Assembly (NCBI GenBank): GCA_028722305.1
Contig: JAQYHB010000001.1
Span: 1-64,000, forward strand
Direction: 5' to 3'
Source of the DNA: Spirochaetales bacterium
GTDB lineage: Bacteria > Spirochaetota > Spirochaetia > Sphaerochaetales > Sphaerochaetaceae
DNA: 64,000 bases
Shown here piece by piece: positions 17,929 through 25,950 of this stretch. The number at the start of each line of letters is the position of its first letter. The first letter of the stretch is position 1. Position numbers and translations under genes: made by a program. Under the pieces are notes generated by a model, which was given only the letters and a program-made list of their open reading frames with translations, made no database searches and was not told the DNA's origin.

Positions 17929-17937
17929 GAATCAAAA
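17926..17937. promoter_or_regulatory. Candidate DeoR operator, right half-site
   Basis: GTTGAATCAAAA, overlapping the -10 box and likely start site of the sugar ABC operon. It is a perfect inverted copy of 17852-17863. A near copy (TTTGATTTAAC, 10 of 11) lies upstream of the epimerase gene at 22002. Confidence 0.55.
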
Positions 17938-17969
17938 GCATTGCCTTTTTCCCAATTAAGGAGGATTGA

Positions 17970-19223
17970 ATGAAAAAGCTAGCTATCGCACTTGCAAGCG
18001 CCATGATGCTGATGCCGTCCATGGCCTTTGCAAACGGTTCTTCCGAGAAAGCACCGCAGCAAAGCGGACCCGTACAGCTTACCCTGTGGCATCGCTGGTC
18101 AGGAGCCAATGCAGACTATCTCCAGAAGGTGGTCGATGCGTTCGAGGCAAAAAATCCGGACATCCAGATTGCTGTCGTCGCAAAACCGGGCGAGTATATC
18201 CAGCTGCTGCAAGCCATGGTCGCGGACCTTGCCGCAGGCAACAATCCGCCAGACATGTTCGTCGGCGGCTACAACATGTTGAACTATGTCGCCAACGAGC
18301 TTGAGCCGACCCAGCTGAAAGATCTGGCGCCAAGTCCCGAGGCTTTGAACGAGATGAAGAGCCGTTTCGACGAGCCCGTCTACAACATCACCAACATCGA
18401 TGGCAAGCAGATTGGCCTCCCGTTCGCGCTCTCCAACATGATCAATTACGTGAACATGGACATTTTCAAGGCTGCAGGGTTGTCCGAAGCGGATATCCCG
18501 CAGACCTGGGATGACGTGTTCCGCGTGGGAAGAATCATCAAGGAAAAGACCGGAAAATACGGCATCGCCATCCAGCTTCCGGACACTTGGGCCGACTGCT
18601 CGCTGATTTACTCCGCTGGAGGCACCATCAAGACTCCGGACGGCAAGAAAGTCGACTTGACGAACCAGGGCGCCATCGACGCGCTGACGATGTGGCAGAA
18701 TCTCATCAAGGAGGGTATCGCACCGATTGAGACCGACGCCGAATCGGAAAGCAATTTCGCCGCCGGCAACCTTGCCATGCGGCCGACCACGATCATGAAG
18801 ATCAACGGATACAAGTCGCAAGCCACATTCGACCTGAAGACAGCGAAGTTGCCTTCTTTCGCCGGCAAGACCAACAAGCTGGCGGCAGGTGGAAGTGCCA
18901 TCATCTCCTTCTCCAAGGACAAGGCGAAGAAAGACGCCGTCTGGAAGTTCATGGATTTCATCGCTTCCAAGGAAGGCATGTCGATCTTCACCAAGACCGG
19001 TTACCTGTGCGTCACCAAGGACGACGTGCCGAAGTCCGAATACCAGCTCCCCGCCTACGAGCAGGAACCGCTGGCCATCATGTGGCCGAACTGGCCGGGC
19101 GGGTCTGAGAGCATGGAGATCGAAAGACTCTATCTTGATGCGCGTGGCCGTATCGTGCTCCAAGGCGCTCCGGTCCAAGAAACCTTGCAGAAACTGGAAG
19201 CAGACTGCAACAAGCTACTCTGA
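17970..19223 (+). CDS. Sugar ABC transporter substrate-binding protein
   Basis: This 417-residue extracellular solute-binding protein is of family 1 (MalE/UgpB type). The signal peptide ends MAFA-NG, and the mature start QLTLWHRWSGANADYLQKVV and VADLAAGNNPPDMFVGG are typical. It captures a sugar or polyol in the periplasm for the two permeases encoded downstream. AAGGAGG precedes the ATG. It is the first gene of the operon, under a strong promoter with operator overlap. The hairpin after its stop codon probably raises its expression relative to the permeases. The substrate cannot be named from sequence alone. Confidence 0.9.
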   Translation: MKKLAIALASAMMLMPSMAFANGSSEKAPQQSGPVQLTLWHRWSGANADYLQKVVDAFEAKNPDIQIAVVAKPGEYIQLLQAMVADLAAGNNPPDMFVGGYNMLNYVANELEPTQLKDLAPSPEALNEMKSRFDEPVYNITNIDGKQIGLPFALSNMINYVNMDIFKAAGLSEADIPQTWDDVFRVGRIIKEKTGKYGIAIQLPDTWADCSLIYSAGGTIKTPDGKKVDLTNQGAIDALTMWQNLIKEGIAPIETDAESESNFAAGNLAMRPTTIMKINGYKSQATFDLKTAKLPSFAGKTNKLAAGGSAIISFSKDKAKKDAVWKFMDFIASKEGMSIFTKTGYLCVTKDDVPKSEYQLPAYEQEPLAIMWPNWPGGSESMEIERLYLDARGRIVLQGAPVQETLQKLEADCNKLL

Positions 19224-19232
19224 CCAATGCGG

Positions 19233-19259
19233 GAGCCAGGGTTCCAAGGATCCTGGCTC
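19233..19259 (+). terminator. Intra-operon hairpin after the binding-protein gene
   Basis: GAGCCAGG (19233-19240) pairs with CCTGGCTC (19252-19259) around an 11-nt loop. The following CTCCC has no T-run, so it is more likely an mRNA-stabilising hairpin or partial terminator than a full one. Confidence 0.55.
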
Positions 19260-19293
19260 TCCCTCTCTCGATTTCCTAGGAACAGAAGAAATC

Positions 19294-20136
19294 ATGCAAA
19301 CCTTTTATTCAAAGAAAGAAGAATATGCCATTTCCACCTTCCTCTTCGAAGATTGGGATTTGGAGACAGCCCTGCAGAGCATCAGCGCAAACGGATTTCA
19401 CTCGATTGAACTCTGGGCGGACAAACTAGCCCATGCGGATCCCCGCATATATCCCGACGAGAGGAAAATCCGAAGCCTTTTGGACACCTACGGGATGCAC
19501 GTCCATGCCCTGCACACCCCATTCCGCAAGTTCCGTCCCTATGCGGATGACAAGGAAGGCAGAGCATACCGCCTTGCTGTCTGGAAGCGGACTATCGATT
19601 TCTGCCAGCGGTTCTCCATTCCCATCGCGGTCATCCATGCCTGTAATCGCTCCGAATACAACATGTACATGAAGGACATTCCCTATCTCCATGGCATGCT
19701 TTCAGAACTCAGTGCATATGCGCTGGAACACGGCGTCAAGCTTGCGCTCGAAAATATCCCCAGCAGTTCTCCGAAGCTCCAAGATGAGCTTTTCTGCACA
19801 CTGGTAAACCTGTTCTCCTGGTTCGGGGACATCAAAAGCCTTTTCTTCTGCCTTGATATTGGACATGTCACCATCACCAGCAACGACATGGAAAGCGAAA
19901 TCCTGGCGATACCAGCCGACCGGCTGATTACATTTCATATCCACAACAATGACGGCACATGCGATGGACATAAGCTACCTGACGACGGAGTCATCGACTG
20001 GCCCAAGTGGCACGACCTGATCAGGAGCCGTGGGTTCCAAGGCCAGTTCGTCCTGGAAATCTGCGGCTATGACAATCCTTGGAAGAGGATGGATGCCATC
20101 AAAGCCTTGTTCGGCAAAGAAGGAGGTGCAAGGTGA
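19294..20136 (+). CDS. Sugar phosphate isomerase/epimerase, TIM barrel (AP endonuclease 2-like)
   Basis: This 280-residue protein is of the xylose-isomerase-like TIM barrel superfamily. Likely metal and substrate residues are the Glu in LALENIPSS, the Asp-His in FCLDIGHVT, the His in FHIHNNDG and the Glu in FVLEICGYD. Members isomerise or epimerise ketoses, inosose or sugar acids. It lies inside the ABC sugar operon, between binding protein and permeases, and its stop codon overlaps the permease start. It probably acts on the imported sugar or its oxidised form. The reaction is not identifiable here. Confidence 0.8.
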   Translation: MQTFYSKKEEYAISTFLFEDWDLETALQSISANGFHSIELWADKLAHADPRIYPDERKIRSLLDTYGMHVHALHTPFRKFRPYADDKEGRAYRLAVWKRTIDFCQRFSIPIAVIHACNRSEYNMYMKDIPYLHGMLSELSAYALEHGVKLALENIPSSSPKLQDELFCTLVNLFSWFGDIKSLFFCLDIGHVTITSNDMESEILAIPADRLITFHIHNNDGTCDGHKLPDDGVIDWPKWHDLIRSRGFQGQFVLEICGYDNPWKRMDAIKALFGKEGGAR

Positions 20137-21059
20137 GTGCAAAAGGAAAAAAGGCAACGAGTCCCATCGCGAAAAAACATGAACGAATCTCACTCCTGAG
20201 CTTCTTCCTGTTCGTGCTTCCCGCCCTGGTCCTGTTCGTGCTGTTCAAGTGGTGGCCGATCGTCTACAGCTTCTTTCTCAGTTTCGAGAAATGGAACTTC
20301 GTCTCGGCCAGGAAGTTCATCGGACTAGCAAACTATGCAAGGCTTTTCACCCACCAGAACTTTCAGAAGGCGTTCATCAACACCTTTGTCTATATTGTGG
20401 AACTGTTCCCCTTCTTCGTGGTGCTGCCGTTGCTTTTCGCGCTGCTGCTCAGTTACGTGGTCCACTCTCGCCTGCAGTCTTTCTTCCGGGCAATGCTCTT
20501 CATCCCCACCATCCTGGCATTCTCCATCGTTTGTCTGGTCTGGATGTGGATGTACAACCCGAACTTCGGCCTGTTCAACAATATGCTGAAGGTTTTCGGA
20601 CTGGGACCTTACAGTTGGCTGACCGACCTACGCACCGCCCTTCCTTCGGTTGTCATGGTCACAGGCTGGAAGATCCTCGGATCGAACATGATCCTCTATG
20701 CCGCGGGATTGATGATGATCAACAAGGACTACATCGAGGCCGCTACGCTCGATGGCGCATCCCAATGGGCCATCTTCTGGAAAATCAAATGGCCGCTTCT
20801 TGCCCCGACGACAATCTACAACCTGATCACTGCGGTCAACTACTCCACCGACAAGGCATTCATCCCCATCAACATCCTGACCCAGGGGGGACCCGACGAG
20901 GCAACGACCAACCTTGCCCACATGATTTATGTCTTCGGCTTCAACTTCTTCAATATCGGGCTCGCCTCGGCAGCTGCCATTTTCACTTCGGCACTGTTCC
21001 TCGCCATCACCATCGCCATGATGAAAACCTCTGGAGGCTTCGGCTATTATGAGAACTGA
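20133..21059 (+). CDS. Sugar ABC transporter permease (MalF/UgpA type)
   Basis: The protein has 308 residues and six membrane segments. The cytoplasmic EAA loop is YIEAATLDGASQWAIFWKIK, which docks on the ATPase. A GTG start at 20133, overlapping the upstream stop codon and preceded by AGGAGG, gives the positively charged N-terminus (SAKGKKATSPIAKKHER). It pairs with the next permease. No ATP-binding subunit gene is nearby, so a shared MsmK/UgpC-type ATPase from elsewhere is expected, as in many family-1 sugar systems. Confidence 0.9.
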   Translation: MSAKGKKATSPIAKKHERISLLSFFLFVLPALVLFVLFKWWPIVYSFFLSFEKWNFVSARKFIGLANYARLFTHQNFQKAFINTFVYIVELFPFFVVLPLLFALLLSYVVHSRLQSFFRAMLFIPTILAFSIVCLVWMWMYNPNFGLFNNMLKVFGLGPYSWLTDLRTALPSVVMVTGWKILGSNMILYAAGLMMINKDYIEAATLDGASQWAIFWKIKWPLLAPTTIYNLITAVNYSTDKAFIPINILTQGGPDEATTNLAHMIYVFGFNFFNIGLASAAAIFTSALFLAITIAMMKTSGGFGYYEN

Positions 21060-21912
21060 TGAAAAACCAACTTCCTATCGGGAGAAAAAGCGGATCACCC
21101 CCGGATATGTCGTGTTGATAGTCTTCCTGTTCCTGCTTGTCTTCTGCAACATATTCCCGCTGTTCTGGATGGTGGGTTCCGCTTTCAAGCTACCGGCAGA
21201 ACTGTTCAGTAATCGGATCAACTTCTTACCCTCCCATCCCACGCTGGATAACTTCCGCATCGTCTTCGAGAAGTACGACTTCTTCGACTGGCTGAAAAAC
21301 TCGGCGATCTCCACCATCCTCATCGGATTCGGACAAATTCTGATTGGTGTGCTCGCGGCTTTCGGCCTCGTCTATTTCAAGACGAAATGGAACAAGGCGG
21401 TCTTCCTGACGCTGATGGCTACGATGGTCATTCCCTTCCAGGTCACGATGATTCCGAACTACATCCTGGTCAGCAAGTTCCACCTGTTGAACACGATGAC
21501 AGCCGTCGTGATCCCCCCGTTGGCCTCCGCATCCGCCTTCTTCTTCGTCTACCAGCATTTCCGTGGAGTACCGACGACCTACTATGAAGCGGCAAGAGTC
21601 GAGGGCGCCTCTTCCTTCTGGATTTTCCATCGGGTAGTCGTTCCCCTCTGCAAGAGTTCCATCTCTTCGATGTTCATACTCTGCTGCATCGACGGGTGGA
21701 ACCAGTATTTCTGGCCTCTGCTCGTCCTGACAAGCTCAAAGAAACAGACATTGACGATCGGCCTGCAGCAGTTCCTGGATTTCGAGATGGGAAACAACTG
21801 GGGGCCCTTCATGGCGACCAGTACGCTCGCCTCGCTGCCGATCATCCTCATCTACCTGTTCATGCAACGCAACATCATCGACGCCTTCATGTCCTCCGGC
21901 ATAAAGGGCTGA
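21049..21912 (+). CDS. Sugar ABC transporter permease (MalG/UgpE type)
   Basis: The protein has 287 residues and six membrane segments. The EAA loop is YYEAARVEGASSFWIFHRVV. The N-terminal FPLFWMVGSAFK and C-terminal MQRNIIDAFMSSGIKG ending are typical of MalG-like partners. It overlaps the upstream permease gene by 11 bp. It is followed by a hairpin and then the epimerase/dehydrogenase pair. Confidence 0.9.
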   Translation: MRTDEKPTSYREKKRITPGYVVLIVFLFLLVFCNIFPLFWMVGSAFKLPAELFSNRINFLPSHPTLDNFRIVFEKYDFFDWLKNSAISTILIGFGQILIGVLAAFGLVYFKTKWNKAVFLTLMATMVIPFQVTMIPNYILVSKFHLLNTMTAVVIPPLASASAFFFVYQHFRGVPTTYYEAARVEGASSFWIFHRVVVPLCKSSISSMFILCCIDGWNQYFWPLLVLTSSKKQTLTIGLQQFLDFEMGNNWGPFMATSTLASLPIILIYLFMQRNIIDAFMSSGIKG

Positions 21913-21929
21913 TGCGGATGCTTTTCTCT

Positions 21930-21957
21930 CCAGTCCCGTACATGCGGGGCTGGGGTT
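21930..21957 (+). terminator. Hairpin after the permease genes
   Basis: CCAGTCCCG (21930-21938) pairs with CGGGGCTGG (21945-21953) with one wobble pair, loop 6 nt, followed by GGTTTGTGT. It is probably a weak Rho-independent terminator. Confidence 0.55.
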
Positions 21958-22001
21958 TGTGTACAACGCACATGTTTTCAACATATTTTCTGAATACTTT
22001 G

Positions 22002-22021
22002 TTTGATTTAACCGTTTAAAT
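22002..22021. promoter_or_regulatory. Candidate DeoR operator upstream of the epimerase gene
   Basis: TTTGATTTAAC (22002-22012) matches the half-site at 17853-17863 in 10 of 11 positions. It also forms part of the near-palindrome ATTTAACCGTTTAAAT (22006-22021). It sits 23 bp upstream of the -35 box of the epimerase promoter. Confidence 0.45.
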
Positions 22022-22043
22022 GTTTGGTTTGCTCGTTTTCCCC

Positions 22044-22071
22044 TTGACTTTCCTTTCTTTTTGCGTACGCT
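22044..22071 (+). promoter_or_regulatory. Promoter of the epimerase-dehydrogenase pair
   Basis: TTGACT (22044-22049), a 16-bp spacer and TACGCT (22066-22071). Confidence 0.45.
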
Positions 22072-22093
22072 ACAACATAAGGAGCTATCAGTT

Positions 22094-22759
22094 ATGGACA
22101 GAAAGTTATCCCCGTCGATGATGTGCGTCGATTACATGAGCCTTGGAAAGATCCTGGACACATTCGAGCAACAGGGAGTTCCCTTCCTGCATATGGATGT
22201 CATGGACGGACAATTTGTTCCGAACTTCGCGTTGGGAACCGATTTCTGCAAGAAAATCCGGAAGGTGTGCGCGATTCCGCTCGACCTGCATCTGATGGTC
22301 GAAAGACCGGAAGAAAAGCTGGACTGGTTCGCGCCCCAGGAAGGAGAAATCATCAGCGTCCACTGGGAGAGCACCAACCACATGCAACGGCTGCTCACAC
22401 AAATCAGGGGATATGGAGCCAAGGCCTTCGTCGCCCTCAATCCGGCGACACCATTCAACGTCTTGGACTACCTGCTCGACGTGGTCGACGGCGTGCTTGT
22501 CATGACCGTCAACCCGGGCTTCGCCGGCCAGAAGCTGGTACCCTCCACCCTGAAAAAGATCACCGACCTGAGAGCCTATCTGGACTCCAATGGCCGGAAA
22601 GATTGCGAGATCGAGGTTGACGGAAACGTCAGTTTCGAGAATATCCCGAAGATGCGGAATGCCGGGGCGAATATGTTCGTCGGCGGCACCTCGAGCGTCT
22701 TCCATAGCGGAGCGACCCTCACAGAGAACATCGCCCGGATTAAGGAGTTATTGAAATGA
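22094..22759 (+). CDS. rpe: Ribulose-phosphate 3-epimerase family protein
   Basis: The protein has 221 residues. The Rpe signature HMDVMDGQFVPNFALG (residues about 33-48) supplies metal ligands and the catalytic Asp. LDLHLMV provides the metal His and EVDGNVS the second catalytic Asp. The family epimerises ribulose-5-phosphate and xylulose-5-phosphate, or allulose-6-phosphate to fructose-6-phosphate (AlsE). The location beside a GatD-like dehydrogenase and a sugar transporter favours a dedicated catabolic epimerase over the housekeeping one. AAGGAG lies 9 nt before the ATG. The stop overlaps the next start (ATGA). Confidence 0.88.
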   Translation: MDRKLSPSMMCVDYMSLGKILDTFEQQGVPFLHMDVMDGQFVPNFALGTDFCKKIRKVCAIPLDLHLMVERPEEKLDWFAPQEGEIISVHWESTNHMQRLLTQIRGYGAKAFVALNPATPFNVLDYLLDVVDGVLVMTVNPGFAGQKLVPSTLKKITDLRAYLDSNGRKDCEIEVDGNVSFENIPKMRNAGANMFVGGTSSVFHSGATLTENIARIKELLK

Positions 22760-23817
22760 GCACCATGTCGGCGGCAAGGCTACACGCGATTGGAGACTTC
22801 CGTGTAGATACAATCGACGTTCCCCAGCCGAAAGGGAAGGAACTCTTGGTAAAGATCGCAGCGTGCGGCATCTGCGGAAGCGACATTCCCCGCATCTTCC
22901 TTTTGGGAACCAGCAAGCAGAAGTATCCCCTGACCATCGGCCATGAGTTCAGCGGCACCATCGTCAAGGTTGGCCCCGACGCGGACCCCGCCTTGGTGGG
23001 GAAGAAGGGAGCGTTTTTCCCGCTCATTCCCTGCGGGCACTGCGAGAACGACCTGACCGGACACTATGCCGAGTGCGTCGACTACGATTACATGGGTAGC
23101 CGGCGTGATGGCGGTTTCGCCGACTACGTGCTGGTTCCCAGCGCATGGAACTTCGTCGAAGCCAAGGGCGAAAACCCGGACATGGTCCAGCTGGCAATGA
23201 CCGAACCTGCCTGCGTCGCGCAGCATGCCGTGAGGACCAGCCAGATGTACGCCGGAGCCAATGTCGTGATCTTCGGGGCAGGCCCGATCGGACTCATGAT
23301 GGCACGCTGGGCACATCTCTTCGGAGCCGGAAGCGTATTGCTCTTCGACGTCCAGGACGAGAAGGTGGACTTCGCCATCGCCCATGGAGAGCACGCGGTC
23401 AACAGCATGAAGGAATCCCCCGTCGACGCAGTCAAGGCCGCCTTTGACGGCAAGCTCGCCGACATCGTCATCGAAGGCACCGGAGCCGGTCCTGTGCTTG
23501 ACCAGTGCATCGACTGCGTCCGCTCCTTCGGCACGGTCACGCTGGTAGGCAACCCCTCCACAGACGCGAAGCTGGGCATGAAGCAGCACTCCAGCATTCT
23601 GCGCAAGGAGCTGACGATCCACGGGGTATGGAACTCCATGTACAGCAGCCAGCCGATCAACGAGTGGAGCTATACGGTCAAAATGCTTGGAGAGGGCAAA
23701 ATCCACTTCAAGGACCTGATCACCCACACGACCGACCTTGAGGGACTTCCCGAGCTTTGCGGGAAAATCTACCGGAAGGAGATTTCCATCTGCAAGGCGA
23801 TGTACGTAGCGAAATAA
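22756..23817 (+). CDS. Zinc-dependent polyol (phosphate) dehydrogenase, GatD-like
   Basis: The protein has 353 residues: a GroES-like catalytic domain (CGICGSD, GHEFSGTI) and a Rossmann domain (VVIFGAGPIGLMMARWA) that binds NAD(H). DYDYMGSRRDGGFADYV closely resembles galactitol-1-phosphate 5-dehydrogenase and related polyol dehydrogenases. The structural zinc motif reads C-G-H-C-x2-D-x7-C: the third cysteine is replaced by Asp. It is translationally coupled to the epimerase and probably oxidises a polyol or polyol phosphate in the same pathway. The alternative is a sorbitol or threonine dehydrogenase relative. Confidence 0.85.
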   Translation: MSTMSAARLHAIGDFRVDTIDVPQPKGKELLVKIAACGICGSDIPRIFLLGTSKQKYPLTIGHEFSGTIVKVGPDADPALVGKKGAFFPLIPCGHCENDLTGHYAECVDYDYMGSRRDGGFADYVLVPSAWNFVEAKGENPDMVQLAMTEPACVAQHAVRTSQMYAGANVVIFGAGPIGLMMARWAHLFGAGSVLLFDVQDEKVDFAIAHGEHAVNSMKESPVDAVKAAFDGKLADIVIEGTGAGPVLDQCIDCVRSFGTVTLVGNPSTDAKLGMKQHSSILRKELTIHGVWNSMYSSQPINEWSYTVKMLGEGKIHFKDLITHTTDLEGLPELCGKIYRKEISICKAMYVAK

Positions 23818-23821
23818 CCCG

Positions 23822-24571
23822 TTACAGGACGGTGATGCCGTGCTCCAGAAAGCGCTGCGTCACCGCCTGAGGGAGGCTGTCCGCCACCACCACGTCGACA
23901 TCCTCGAGAGTCGCGAAGGTGAACGGACTGACCGTTCCCACCTTGCTCGCGTCCATCAGCACCACATTCTTCGTGGAGCGGGACGCGAGCGTTCGTTTCA
24001 ACTCATACTCATTGCCATCGCCGCAGGTGAACCCGTTCTCCAAGCTGTAGCCGGTAGTACCGAAGATGGCGAGGTCGAGGTTCACGTCTTTCAGCCACTC
24101 GAGGCTGCGGGTCCCATTCATGCAGAAGCTCTGGCTGTTCAACCTTCCCCCGAGCACGTTGGTCTCGCTCTTCTTCAACCGTGTCAGCTCAATCGCGACA
24201 CTGAGGCTGGCGGTGAAAATCAGGTAGGGTTCGTCGGGCAGGACGCGGGCAAGCGCGGTCACCGTGCTCCCGGAATCCAGGTAGATGGTCATGCCGCTCT
24301 TGACCAAGGGCAGGGCCTTGCGGGCGATGGTCTCCTTCGCCTGGGTGTTGGTCACCATACGCCGCTGGAACAAGTCATCCTGCTCCATCACCGTCTCGAA
24401 GGATTTGGCACCCCCGTGGATCCGGATTAGAAGCCGCCTCTGGTCGAGCAACTCCAAATCCCTCCTGATGGTCATCTCGGACACCGAGGCGAAGCGTTCC
24501 TTCAATTCCTGAAAGGAGACCTTCCCTTCCTGATTCACCAAATCGACGATTGCCTTCTGACGCTCATTCAT
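23822..24571 (-). CDS. DeoR-family transcriptional regulator (paralogue of 17039)
   Basis: The protein has 249 residues: a DeoR helix-turn-helix (MNERQKAIVDLVNQEGKVSF, VSEMTIRRDLELLDQRR) and a DeoRC sensor domain with YLDSGSTVTALA and FTCGDGNEYELKR. It aligns closely throughout with the regulator at 17039, so the two paralogues bracket the sugar module. The ATG follows an AGGGA-type site. Its stop lies 4 bp from the convergent dehydrogenase stop. Shared half-sites at 17852, 17926 and 22002 suggest overlapping control (inference). Confidence 0.9.
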   Translation of the reverse strand: MNERQKAIVDLVNQEGKVSFQELKERFASVSEMTIRRDLELLDQRRLLIRIHGGAKSFETVMEQDDLFQRRMVTNTQAKETIARKALPLVKSGMTIYLDSGSTVTALARVLPDEPYLIFTASLSVAIELTRLKKSETNVLGGRLNSQSFCMNGTRSLEWLKDVNLDLAIFGTTGYSLENGFTCGDGNEYELKRTLASRSTKNVVLMDASKVGTVSPFTFATLEDVDVVVADSLPQAVTQRFLEHGITVL

Positions 24572-24614
24572 ATCCCTGCTCTCCACGGTAAAATGATAGC
24601 ATACGGAGCACAAC

Positions 24615-25391
24615 CTACCGGGAAATAATCTCGCGGATGGTCGCCTCGATGTCGTCGCAATGGCGCGGGAAGACATCGAGCAGCTCCTTTCTCCCAGTAT
24701 CCGACATCAAATACCCGTGCCCTACAGCGCGCAGCATCGGAATGTCGTTGTCATAGTCGCCGAAGGCATAGGAATGCTCGCGGGGTATGTGGAAATAGTC
24801 CAGAACCTGCTTTACCGCCCTGCCCTTGTCAGAACGCGCGGCGTCCACCAGACAGGGGCCTCCCTGTTCCCAGAACAGCTTTCCCCTCCAGCGACCGCGC
24901 AGCTCATCCATCGGGATTTTCATCTCCTGCGGGAACTGAAATGTGCAGACACAGACACGATCAGATGGGAATTGACAGGTATTTGCTACCGATTTCGGAA
25001 CTGTATGCTGCTTCTTGAACAAGTTGTCCGTATATGGAAAAAGCGGGCCGATCGCATACAGACCTTCGGGAACGGAGAAAATGGCCGAGCAATGGAATTC
25101 CTTGGCAGTCTGGACAAGCTCATCCACCGTCGTCCTGTCGAGGAACGCGCTTGGCATCGCTTCTCGTCCCTGATAGTAGAGGCAGGCGCCGCTGGAGCAG
25201 CTGAAAAAGGTGCTCTCCTCCAGCATGGGCAGGGTCTGCCTGACCGACGCGTAGACCCGGCCGGTGGCGATACAGAGCATCCAGTCCTTCCGGATCGCCT
25301 CCTGCAGGGTCGCAAGCAAACTGGGCTTCATCTCCTTATCCCCGTAGGGAATCAGAGTTCCGTCGATGTCACAAAAGAGAATCCCTTTCAT
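24615..25391 (-). CDS. HAD-superfamily phosphatase, Cof type
   Basis: The protein has 258 residues. HAD motif I is FCDIDGTL with the nucleophile Asp at about residue 8, motif II is the Thr in IATGR, and motif IV is AFGDYDNDIPML. The C2-type cap between them (residues about 85-190) is typical of Cof/YbjI sugar-phosphate phosphatases. It is the last gene of the SGNH/small protein/MazG operon, 2 bp after mazG. The substrate is unknown; a nucleotide or sugar-phosphate clean-up role fits the MazG neighbour (inference). Confidence 0.85.
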   Translation of the reverse strand: MKGILFCDIDGTLIPYGDKEMKPSLLATLQEAIRKDWMLCIATGRVYASVRQTLPMLEESTFFSCSSGACLYYQGREAMPSAFLDRTTVDELVQTAKEFHCSAIFSVPEGLYAIGPLFPYTDNLFKKQHTVPKSVANTCQFPSDRVCVCTFQFPQEMKIPMDELRGRWRGKLFWEQGGPCLVDAARSDKGRAVKQVLDYFHIPREHSYAFGDYDNDIPMLRAVGHGYLMSDTGRKELLDVFPRHCDDIEATIREIISR

Positions 25392-25393
25392 CC

Positions 25394-25729
25394 TTAAAAC
25401 TCCGTGTACTTCTTCGCGTTGCCCCTGGCGTGGGCGATATCGTACTTTCGCTCGTTCTGCCGCAGCTTGTCGAGGATGATCTGCTTGGCATCGAGCCCTA
25501 GCGTGTCCGCCATCATCAGGCAGTACATCATCACGTCGGCCAACTCTTCCGCCATCTCCCCTTTTTTCTTCTCAACCACCAGGTCGGTGCCGGACCACTG
25601 GAATTTCTCCAGCAGCTCCGCGGCCTCCAGGCAGATCGAGATTGCCAAGTCCTTCGGGGTATGGAACTGCTCCCAGTCCCGCTCGTGGACAAACTGCCTG
25701 ACCTTCTCTTCCACTTCCTTGTCCAGCAT
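25394..25729 (-). CDS. MazG-like nucleotide pyrophosphohydrolase
   Basis: The protein has 111 residues, of the all-alpha NTP pyrophosphatase family (MazG-like, RS21-C6 type). The Mg2+-binding acidic motifs are SICLEAAELLEKFQW (E-x3-E) and ELADVMMYCLMMAD (E-x2-D). Such enzymes hydrolyse non-canonical or modified dNTPs to monophosphates. The start codon overlaps the stop of the upstream small gene (TGATG). The HAD phosphatase gene follows immediately and could act on the product (inference). Confidence 0.88.
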   Translation of the reverse strand: MLDKEVEEKVRQFVHERDWEQFHTPKDLAISICLEAAELLEKFQWSGTDLVVEKKKGEMAEELADVMMYCLMMADTLGLDAKQIILDKLRQNERKYDIAHARGNAKKYTEF

Positions 25730-25950
25730 CAGAACTCCCTCCCGACAGCATCCGGATCGAAGCCATATTCCCTGGCATACCGCTTGAGGTCCCGGCCATC
25801 CTTGACCAGGCCTACCTGCCGTCTCGAACCATCCTTCCCGACAAAGACGAGGCTTTGTTCTCCCGTGCAGATACTCTGGACCACCACCGGACGTTCATAC
25901 TCCGGATGAAAGGCCTGGCGATCCTGCCTGCCCTTGCTCCAGAGCCTCAC
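25729..25950 (-). CDS. Small conserved protein with SICTGE motif
   Basis: The protein has 73 residues. The central ERPVVVQSICTGEQSLVFVG and the ending DLKRYAREYGFD resemble a family of small proteins, common in Firmicutes and some spirochaetes, that is sometimes mislabelled aspartate dehydrogenase. I recognise the pattern but know of no established function. There is no signal peptide or membrane segment. It overlaps both neighbours (ATGA with the SGNH gene, TGATG with mazG), which strongly supports that it is translated. Confidence 0.7.
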   Translation of the reverse strand: MRLWSKGRQDRQAFHPEYERPVVVQSICTGEQSLVFVGKDGSRRQVGLVKDGRDLKRYAREYGFDPDAVGREF

